DNA of 6,379 nucleotides from Candidatus Rokuibacteriota bacterium. GTDB taxonomy: Bacteria > Methylomirabilota > Methylomirabilia > Rokubacteriales > CSP1-6. Made by a program: the position numbers and the translations under genes. The stretch covers positions 1 through 6,379 of the forward strand of contig QHSM01000294.1 of the NCBI GenBank assembly GCA_003221595.1. The letters run 5' to 3'. Numbering within the stretch: position 1 is the first letter of the stretch; each line of letters starts with the position of its first letter. A model generated the notes under the pieces. That model was not told the DNA's origin. It saw only the letters and a program-made list of their open reading frames with translations, and searched no databases. Shown one piece after another: positions 1 to 5,227 of the stretch.

Positions 1-367
1 CGATCATGAGCGGCCGGATCACCCCGAACAGCAGGCCGGCGAGCGCCCAGGCGCCGAAGACGATGCCGGCGAGCGCGTACGGAAGCAGCAGCGCCCGGCG
101 CCGGGCTTCGGTCGAGATTGGCCCACGGCCGTCGACGGGATCGAGGACCCGCGACCATCGACTGGCTGAGATCGAGACGAGTCCGACCAGGACGGCGAAC
201 CCCACGAGGAAGAACACGATGGCGCCCGCGAGATCGCCGGGTTGCGTGGGCGCGAGCTGGTCGACGAAGGTGAAGTACGTGAACGACACGATGGCGCCGA
301 TCAGGTTGGCCGGCACCAGCACCGCCATCTGCAGCCAGGCCGTCCAGCCACGGTCGCCCGCGCGCAT
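1..367 (-). CDS. N-terminal part of a multi-pass membrane protein, possibly a membrane-anchored signalling protein (partial)
   Basis: An open frame runs from an ATG at 367 down to base 1 with no stop, giving 122 visible residues; the rest lies outside the window. The start MRAGDRGWTAW is followed by hydrophobic segments at about residues 12-35 (containing LVPANLIGAIVSF), 46-67 and 95-118, so at least three membrane spans. A charged stretch at about 70-92 (SRWSRVLDPVDGRG, then EARRR) separates spans two and three. This layout resembles the membrane domains that precede HAMP and cyclase or kinase domains in some bacterial signalling proteins, but no catalytic domain is visible, so this is only a guess. 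A GTG directly precedes the ATG and could also serve as start; neither has a convincing Shine-Dalgarno sequence. The gene is divergent from the molybdenum hydroxylase gene and separated from it by 56 bases. Confidence 0.72.
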   Translation of the reverse strand, partial: MRAGDRGWTAWLQMAVLVPANLIGAIVSFTYFTFVDQLAPTQPGDLAGAIVFFLVGFAVLVGLVSISASRWSRVLDPVDGRGPISTEARRRALLLPYALAGIVFGAWALAGLLFGVIRPLMI

Positions 368-423
368 CACCCGAGAGTCTACCGAAGAGGATCTTCCGCA
401 GGCGTGATAGATTCCCCTCCGAG
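368..423. promoter_or_regulatory. Short divergent intergenic region, presumed promoters
   Basis: These 56 bases separate two divergent start codons, so any local promoters for both genes must lie here or reach into the coding ends. On the plus strand TAGATT at 408-413 matches four of six positions of a sigma-70 -10 box, with no good -35 box. If it were used, the transcript would begin only a few bases before the ATG at 424 and be almost leaderless. This would fit the absence of a Shine-Dalgarno sequence there (the bases before the ATG read CCCCTCCGAG). On the minus strand TAGACT at 377-382 is an equally weak -10 match. Promoter function is inferred from the gene arrangement. Confidence 0.25.
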
Positions 424-2718
424 ATGATCGGCGCCTCACCGCGACGCAAGGGGGACGAGCGGCTCCTGACGGGGAGCGGGCGTTTTCTCGACGACCTCGC
501 GCGCGACGGGCTCCTGCATCTCGGCGTCGTCCGGAGCGCCGAGGCCCATGCGCGGCTCGTCGCCGTGGCCACCGACGCGGCCCGGCGCCTTCCCGGCGTC
601 GTCCTCGCCTGGAGCGCCGCAGATCTCGGCGCGATCGCGCCAAACGTGCCGACCGCCTACGGCGGCTCTCAGAAGGGACGCCCGTGGGCGCAGCCCGTGC
701 TAGCCAGGGACGTGGTCCGCCACGTCGGGGAGCCGGTGGCCGTCGTGGTGGCGGAGAGCCTCGCCCTCCTCGCCGACGCGCTCGACGCGGTGACCGTCGA
801 GTACGCACCGCTGCCGCCCCTGGCGACGGCCGAAGCGTCGCTCGCGTCCGCTGCGCGGCTGCACGAGGGCTGGCCCGACAACACCGCGATCGTGGCCCGC
901 GGCTCCGTCGGCGACGCGGAGTCGGCGATGGCCGGGGCGCATCTCGTCGTCCGCGAGCGGCTGCGGCACCCGCGTCTCAGCGCCGCGCCCATCGAGACGC
1001 GCGGTGCCGTCGCGTACCGCGATCGCGACACCGGCGCGCTCGTCGTGTCGTCGTCCACGCAGAGCCCGTACACGCTGCGCGATGTGGTCGCGGCCGCGCT
1101 CGGGCTGCCGGTCGAGGACGTCCGCGTCGTCATCCCCGACGTCGGCGGCGGCTTCGGCCCGAAGGGCCCGATCTATCCGGAGGAGGTCCTGGTGGCGGCG
1201 GCGGCCCACCGGCTCGGCCGGCCGGTCAAGTGGGTCGAGAACCGTCGCGAGAACCTCGCGAGCATGGGTCACGACCGCGAGCAGGCGCACGACGCGCGCA
1301 TCGGGTTCACGCGCGACGGCGTCATCGTCGCCGTCGACGCCACGTTCCTCGCCGACGTCGGCGCCTATCCGCTCCAGGGCGACGGGTTGACCGCGAACAC
1401 CGTCAACCATCTGCCGGGCCCCTACCGGGTGCCGCACTACCGCAACGTCGGCACGAGCGTGGTCACCACCAAGGCGCTCAACGCCGCCTATCGCGCCGCC
1501 GGGCGGCCCGAGGCCGTGTTCGTCATGGAGCGGCTCATGGACATCGGCGCGCGGAGGCTCGGGCTCGACCCGGCCGAGATCCGCCGGCGCAACTTCGTGC
1601 GGCCCGCCGAGATGCCCTATCGCCCCGGACTCACCTACAAGGACGGCGTGGCGGTCACCTACGACCCCGGCGATTTCCCCGCGGCCTTCGAGCGTGCGCT
1701 CGCGCTCCTGCCGTACGACGAGTGGCGGCGGCGCCAGAAGTCGCGCGCCGGCACCGCGCGCCGGATCGGCGTGGGCCTCGCCTGCTACGCGCAGGGAACG
1801 GGGCTCGGTCCCTACGAGGGCGCCACGGTGCGCGTCGACCCGAGCGGCAAGGTCTACGTGTACATCGGCGTCACCGCGCAGGGGCAAGGCCACGGGACCA
1901 CGCTGGCCCAGATCGCCGCCGCGGAGCTCGGCGCCGCCTGGGAAGACGTCAACGTCGTGGCCGGTGACACAGCGCTGTTCCCGTACGGCATGGGCACCGG
2001 CGGCAGCCGCGTTGCCGCCAACTCCGGCCCCGCCGTGGCGCAGACCGCGCGCGAGGTGCGGGCCCGCGCGGCGAAGGTGGCCGCCGAGCTACTCGAGTGC
2101 GCGCCCGAGGACGTACGCATCGAGCAGAGCCGCGTGCACGTCGTCGGGATGCCGGAACGCCACGTGAGTCTTGGACGCGTCGCGCACGCCGCCGTGAAAT
2201 CGAAGGCGCTCAAGGCGACCGGCGAGCCGGGGCTGCACGCGTGCACTTACTTCTATCCCGACACCGTCACCTGGGCCTTCGGTACCCAGGCCGCCGCGGT
2301 CGAGGTGGACGTGGAGACGTGCGAGATTCGCCTGCTCGCGTACGCGATCGTTCACGATCCGGGTCGCGCGATCAATCCCACGATCGTCGAGGCCCAGCTG
2401 CAGGGCGGCGCTGCGCAGGGCATCGGCGCCGGCCTCATGGAAGAAGTCGTGTACGACGGCGCCGGCCAGCTCCTGACGGCGAGCCTCATGGACTACGCGA
2501 TCCCGAAGGCCGACCAGCTCCCGTCGCTCGCGGTGGCGCTCGACGAGCATCCCTCGACGATCAATCCGCTGGGCATCAAGGGCGTGGGCGAGAGCGGCGC
2601 GATCCCCGGCGCCGCCGCCATCGCGAACGCGGTCGAGGACGCCGTCGCGGACCTCGGCGTCGTCATTCGCGAGGTCCCGGTGACGCCCGCGCGCCTCTTC
2701 GCCCTGCTCGCCCGGTAG
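424..2718 (+). CDS. Xanthine dehydrogenase family protein, molybdopterin-binding (large, CoxL-like) subunit
   Basis: This is a complete 764-residue large subunit of a molybdenum hydroxylase, the superfamily of xanthine dehydrogenase, aldehyde oxidase and aerobic CO dehydrogenase. Such subunits bind the molybdopterin cytosine dinucleotide cofactor and hydroxylate a carbon of a heterocycle or aldehyde using water. The N-terminus (GDERLLTGSGRFLDDL) is the usual family opening and supports the ATG at 424 despite no Shine-Dalgarno sequence. An alpha/beta hammerhead domain covers about residues 15-125, followed by two cofactor-binding domains. Visible motifs are GGGFGPKG (241-248), AYRAAGR (355-361), AQGQGHGT (485-492), GTGGSR (524-529) and GVGESG (720-725), where E723 matches the catalytic glutamate. 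The active-site loop lacks the cysteine of true CO dehydrogenase (AYxCSFR) and resembles form II CoxL-like proteins (AYRGAGR), so CO oxidation is unlikely. Substrate is unknown. The FAD and 2Fe-2S subunit genes that usually adjoin are absent on both sides. Length is normal and there is no frame damage. Confidence 0.95.
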   Translation: MIGASPRRKGDERLLTGSGRFLDDLARDGLLHLGVVRSAEAHARLVAVATDAARRLPGVVLAWSAADLGAIAPNVPTAYGGSQKGRPWAQPVLARDVVRHVGEPVAVVVAESLALLADALDAVTVEYAPLPPLATAEASLASAARLHEGWPDNTAIVARGSVGDAESAMAGAHLVVRERLRHPRLSAAPIETRGAVAYRDRDTGALVVSSSTQSPYTLRDVVAAALGLPVEDVRVVIPDVGGGFGPKGPIYPEEVLVAAAAHRLGRPVKWVENRRENLASMGHDREQAHDARIGFTRDGVIVAVDATFLADVGAYPLQGDGLTANTVNHLPGPYRVPHYRNVGTSVVTTKALNAAYRAAGRPEAVFVMERLMDIGARRLGLDPAEIRRRNFVRPAEMPYRPGLTYKDGVAVTYDPGDFPAAFERALALLPYDEWRRRQKSRAGTARRIGVGLACYAQGTGLGPYEGATVRVDPSGKVYVYIGVTAQGQGHGTTLAQIAAAELGAAWEDVNVVAGDTALFPYGMGTGGSRVAANSGPAVAQTAREVRARAAKVAAELLECAPEDVRIEQSRVHVVGMPERHVSLGRVAHAAVKSKALKATGEPGLHACTYFYPDTVTWAFGTQAAAVEVDVETCEIRLLAYAIVHDPGRAINPTIVEAQLQGGAAQGIGAGLMEEVVYDGAGQLLTASLMDYAIPKADQLPSLAVALDEHPSTINPLGIKGVGESGAIPGAAAIANAVEDAVADLGVVIREVPVTPARLFALLAR

Positions 2719-2726
2719 CAATCCAC

Positions 2727-2750
2727 CGTCCCGTTCCGGGACGCGCTTTG
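2727..2750 (+). terminator. Hairpin after the molybdenum hydroxylase gene, possible terminator
   Basis: Nine bases after the TAG stop at 2716-2718, CGTCCCG (2727-2733) and CGGGACG (2737-2743) form a perfect seven-base-pair stem with a three-base TTC loop. The bases that follow (CGCTTTG) contain only three T residues, so this is a poor intrinsic terminator by the classical rule. Position and stem strength make it the best candidate for ending the upstream transcript. Confidence 0.35.
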
Positions 2751-2761
2751 CCACAGTGGCA
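2749..2761. repeat. 13-base palindrome TGCCACAGTGGCA
   Basis: TGCCAC and GTGGCA are exact reverse complements around a single central A. A near-perfect short dyad upstream of a gene could be an operator for a dimeric regulator, or a small five-base-pair hairpin with a CAG loop that extends the neighbouring terminator-like stem. No regulator family can be named from it. It lies about 54 bases before the possible -24/-12 promoter of the downstream gene. Confidence 0.3.
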
Positions 2762-2814
2762 GTGTCGAACAGGGTCCCGGTGCGTCGAAAGCCGCGAGAT
2801 TTCGTACCTGACGA

Positions 2815-2831
2815 TTGGCAGCAGCTTTGCG
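2815..2831 (+). promoter_or_regulatory. Possible sigma-54 (-24/-12) promoter upstream of the small membrane protein gene
   Basis: TTGGCAGCAGCTTTGCG matches 14 of 17 positions of the sigma-54 consensus YTGGCACGRNNNTTGCW, counting the free positions. The critical GG (2817-2818) and GC (2829-2830) are separated by the required ten bases. Transcription would start near 2842, leaving about 50 bases before the TTG start at 2892, which contains the Shine-Dalgarno site. An alternative is a sigma-70 type pair, TTTGCG (2826-2831) and CATAAC (2848-2853) at 16-base spacing, which is a weaker match. Such matches also arise by chance in GC-rich DNA, and no enhancer-binding protein gene is present in the window. 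Confidence 0.3.
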
Positions 2832-2879
2832 TTCTGGAGTCCTGCGCCATAACGGCCGAAGAGCGTCCAAGGGCAGATC

Positions 2880-2886
2880 GGAGGTG
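2880..2886 (+). promoter_or_regulatory. Strong Shine-Dalgarno sequence that fixes a TTG start
   Basis: GGAGGTG at 2880-2886 is a near-ideal ribosome binding site. Its GGAGG core ends seven bases before the TTG at 2892. It is the clearest ribosome binding site in the window and is the reason for preferring TTG over the in-frame GTG codons at 3060 and 3069, which have nothing comparable upstream. Confidence 0.65.
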
Positions 2887-2891
2887 CAGAG

Positions 2892-3446
2892 TTGGCCAGA
2901 TCAGGTCACGATTCCGAAGGCAGCAGCTATCAGGACTCCGCGGTCGTCAATTCGCTCCTCAAAAAGCTGCGACCCAACGATCGGTCGTTCGATCGATCGT
3001 TCCCTTCCGAGCGACCGTCGAGCGGGGGCGGCGCGCGGCCGCTGTCGAGCATCCGGTCGGTGCGGCCCGTGCGACCGGGAACCGTCTGGGGCTGCGTGAG
3101 TCTCGGCGTGCTCCTCGGACTCGCCCTGCCGGAATGGCCGTACGACCGCGCCTGCGGCTCGTGGCTGCTGCTCTACCTGAGCGCGGTCTCGCTCGTCATG
3201 ATAGCGGGCCTGTGGGGCGCGCGCGTCTCGTGGCGGGGCCGGATCGGCTGGGCGCACATCCTGGCAGTGATCACGATCATCTGGGGTCTGGCTCTCACCG
3301 CGCACGAGGTGCTGCCGCGCGTCGGCTACGCGAAGACGCGGCTCGCCTGGCGCTGCCACGACCCCCACGCGGCGGCGCCGAGCGCGACTCCGGTCTCCGT
3401 CGCGACGCGACTGGTCGAGGTGGGAGCCGCCGACCTCGCGCGCTAG
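2892..3446 (+). CDS. Hypothetical membrane protein, about three transmembrane segments
   Basis: I do not recognise this 184-residue protein. The first 60 residues are hydrophilic and rich in Ser, Arg and Asp, and include a tandem DRSFDRSF (30-37). Hydrophobic segments follow at about residues 64-80 (VWGCVSLGVLLGLALP), 90-108 (WLLLYLSAVSLVMIAGLWG) and 120-137 (WAHILAVITIIWGLALTA). They are joined by short polar loops (EWPYDRACGS; RVSWRGRIG), and a tail of about 45 residues carries no known motif. The TTG start is chosen because of the GGAGGTG site just upstream. Third-position G/C is high in the membrane part, as in neighbouring genes, but lower in the first 60 codons, where codons such as AGA and TCA appear. 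So the N-terminal extension may evolve faster or have been added later. The gene stands alone on the plus strand, 173 bases after the molybdenum hydroxylase gene, and converges with the permease gene 24 bases beyond its TAG stop. Confidence 0.7.
   Translation: MARSGHDSEGSSYQDSAVVNSLLKKLRPNDRSFDRSFPSERPSSGGGARPLSSIRSVRPVRPGTVWGCVSLGVLLGLALPEWPYDRACGSWLLLYLSAVSLVMIAGLWGARVSWRGRIGWAHILAVITIIWGLALTAHEVLPRVGYAKTRLAWRCHDPHAAAPSATPVSVATRLVEVGAADLAR
2979..3002 (+). repeat. Tandem 12-base repeat inside the small membrane protein gene
   Basis: GATCGGTCGTTC (2979-2990) is followed directly by GATCGATCGTTC (2991-3002), differing at one base. The unit is four codons long and encodes DRSF twice, so it preserves the frame. 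It looks like a slippage duplication in a low-complexity, probably cytoplasmic, N-terminal stretch. Confidence 0.7.
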
Positions 3447-3470
3447 CGCTCGAATCCGACCCCCGCCCGC

Positions 3471-4287
3471 TCATTCCCGCGTCCTCGGGTCCAGGGCGTC
3501 GCGCACGGCGTCGCCCACGAAGTTCAATCCAACCACGGTGACGAACAGGGCCGCGCCGGGCCCGAACACGATCCACGGAGCCTGCTGCAGGTAACCGCGG
3601 CCGGCGTTGATCATGCTGCCCCAGGACGCCTGGGGCGGCTGGATACCGAGCCCGAGGAACGAGAGCGACGCCTCGGCGAGAATGGCGAAGGCGACGCTCA
3701 GCGAGGCCTGCACGATGATCGGGTTGATGGCGTTCGGAACCACGTGCCGCCACGCGACCCGCCAGCCGGACGCGCCCAGCGCCCGCGCCGCGTCCACGTA
3801 GTCGCGCGCCGTGATCGCGAGCACCTGGCCGCGCATGAGCCGCGCGAACGTGGGCGTGTAGACGACCCCGAGCGCCAGGAGCACGCCGACGAGGCCGGCG
3901 CCGAGCATCGCGCCGAGGGCCAGGGCCAGGACCAGCGGCGGAAACGACAGCACCGCGTCCATCAGGCGCATCACCAGCCCGTCGACGCGGCCCCCGCAGT
4001 AGCCCGCCACAATCCCGAGCAGGCTGCCGGACACCACCGCCAGGGCGACCGAGACGAGGCCCGCCAGCAGGGAGACGCGCGTGCCCCAGATGCGGGTCAT
4101 AGGGCGCGACGAGCGGCGCCGCGAGGGCGACGAGCACCGCCAGCAGCATGACCCCGGCGCCGAAGGGCGCGAGCCGGGCCCGCGCCGCCCGTCGCAGGAC
4201 CTTCCACCGGATGGCGGGGACCGGCGCCGGCCTCTCGAGGCCCGGACGGCGCTCAGCGAGATCGGATCCGGGGATCGATCCAGCCAT
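3471..4287 (-). pseudogene. dppC: DppC-type ABC transporter permease, disrupted by an internal deletion and frameshift
   Basis: This would be the second membrane permease of a peptide/nickel-type ABC importer. The N-terminal part starts at ATG 4287 and reads 65 codons to about 4093. It has a basic stretch, one membrane segment (about residues 41-60) and the usual APYDP. From about 4094 the homology continues only in another frame, with IWGTRVSLLAG and about 207 codons to the TGA at 3471-3473. That part includes the EAA cytoplasmic loop (DAARALGASGWRVAWRHVVPN), several membrane segments, LAEASLSFLGLG and the typical ending GDAVRDALDPR. Intact DppC proteins have about 25-40 residues between YDP and the GxRVSL segment, including GTDxxGRD. 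That motif is absent in all frames here. So the gene has lost roughly 80-115 bases and the junction is out of frame. The start overlaps the end of the DppB-type gene by 35 bases. An assembly error could produce the same picture. Confidence 0.85.
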
Positions 4288-5197
4288 AGAGCACGTCGAC
4301 CACGAGGTTGCTCGCGATGAAGCCGAGGGCGATCAGCAGCACGACGCCCTGCACGAGCGGGTAGTCGCGCGCGAAGACCGCGTCGACCACGAGGCGCCCG
4401 ACGCCGGGCAGCGCGAAGACGTACTCCGTGATGACCGCGCCGCCGATCAGCGTGCCGAGCTGGAGCCCGAGAATGGTGACGACGGGAATCAGCGCGTTCC
4501 GGAGGACGTGGCCCCAGACGACCCGCCACTCCGACAACCCCTTGGCGCGGGCGGTCCGCACGTAGTCCTCGGTCAGCGCCTCGAGCAGGCTCGAGCGCAG
4601 GGTGCGCGTGACCACTGCGGCGAGGGCGAGCCCCAGCGTGATCGCCGGCAGCGTGAGCGAGCGCAGGCCGTTCCACGGCTCCTCGAGCGGATCGGTGTAG
4701 CCGGAGATCGGCAGCCAGCGCAGCGTCACGCCGAAGAAGAAGATCAGGAGCAGGGCGAGCAGGAAGTTCGGCATGCAGATGCCGAACAGCGCGAACGTCG
4801 CGCCGGCGCGGTCGAGCGCCGTGTTGCGGCGGATCGCGGAGAGGATCCCGACGGGGAACGCGATCAGCACGGAGATCGTCATCGCGAAGAACGCCAGCTC
4901 GAGGCTCGGGCGGAGGCGGCGGCGCACGTTCTCGACGACGGGCTCGCCGTTGCGGATCGAGCGACCGAGGTCGCCCTGCAGGAGGCGCCCCATCCAGGCG
5001 GCGTACTGGACGTAGAGCGGCCGATCCAGCCCCAGCTCGCGCCGGAGGTTCTCCTTCACGGTCGCGTCGACCGACTCCGCCATCATGACGTCGATCGGAT
5101 CGCCGGGGGTGAGGTGGAGCAGCAGGAACACCCCGAAGGTCACGAGCAGCAAGACCGGGGCGGTCGCCGCCAGCCGCCGCAGGACGAGACGGCCCAT
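4253..5197 (-). CDS. dppB: DppB/GsiC-type ABC transporter permease
   Basis: This is a complete 314-residue inner-membrane permease of the peptide/nickel importer family, forming half of the transmembrane channel. It has the family signature throughout: an N-terminal membrane segment followed by LLHLTPGDPIDVMM (about 27-40), the conserved LGLDRPLYVQYAAWMGRLLQGDLG region (about 55-80) and SIRNGEPV. Several membrane segments follow, then the EAA loop (EDYVRTARAKGLSEWRVVWGH) that contacts the ATPases, EYVFALPGVGRL, and a C-terminal segment ending YGWIDPRIRSR. I chose ATG 5197; a GTG immediately before it (5200) is an equally possible start, and neither has a clear Shine-Dalgarno sequence. The gene follows the substrate-binding protein gene by about 30 bases and overlaps the DppC-type gene by 35 bases, so the three form one operon. 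Substrate specificity (dipeptide, oligopeptide, glutathione, nickel or opine) cannot be read from this subunit. Confidence 0.95.
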   Translation of the reverse strand: MGRLVLRRLAATAPVLLLVTFGVFLLLHLTPGDPIDVMMAESVDATVKENLRRELGLDRPLYVQYAAWMGRLLQGDLGRSIRNGEPVVENVRRRLRPSLELAFFAMTISVLIAFPVGILSAIRRNTALDRAGATFALFGICMPNFLLALLLIFFFGVTLRWLPISGYTDPLEEPWNGLRSLTLPAITLGLALAAVVTRTLRSSLLEALTEDYVRTARAKGLSEWRVVWGHVLRNALIPVVTILGLQLGTLIGGAVITEYVFALPGVGRLVVDAVFARDYPLVQGVVLLIALGFIASNLVVDVLYGWIDPRIRSR

Positions 5198-5227
5198 CAC
5201 GCACGCGACCGCACGCTCAGCGACGCC

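Noticed and set aside
6..407. Plus-strand frames at the left edge (6-407 and 242-427).
   Set aside because: Their translations are Ser/Thr/Arg/Pro-rich without recognisable domains, while the opposite strand encodes a coherent membrane protein over the same bases.
684..1967. Long alternative plus- and minus-strand frames across the molybdenum hydroxylase gene (for example 684-1967 plus, 700-1893 minus).
   Set aside because: They are Arg-rich, low-complexity shadows typical of GC-rich coding DNA. The 424-2718 frame has all the family motifs.
424..2718. Aerobic CO dehydrogenase large subunit (true form I CoxL).
   Set aside because: The diagnostic AYxCSFR loop with its cysteine is replaced by AYRAAGR, and the coxM and coxS genes are not adjacent.
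3440..3449. Palindrome GCGCTAGCGC at the end of the small membrane protein gene, considered as a terminator or site.
   Set aside because: It has no loop to form an RNA hairpin, no T-tract follows, and short palindromes of this composition are common in GC-rich DNA.
4040..4150. Programmed ribosomal frameshifting to make a full DppC protein.
   Set aside because: A frameshift would not restore the missing GTDxxGRD segment, there is no slippery heptamer at the junction, and this family is not known to use one.
3295..4287. A 330-residue minus-strand frame starting with the true DppC N-terminus.
   Set aside because: After APYDP (about residue 65) it becomes Arg/Gly/Ala-rich noise and runs past the real stop into the convergent gene. 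It is the wrong-frame continuation after the deletion.
3471..5204. A single 577-residue minus-strand frame covering both permease genes, which might look like a permease fusion.
   Set aside because: Only the part from about 4094 down to 3471 is permease-like. The upstream part is an Arg/Pro/Ala-rich shadow of the DppB-type gene, which is encoded in a different frame.
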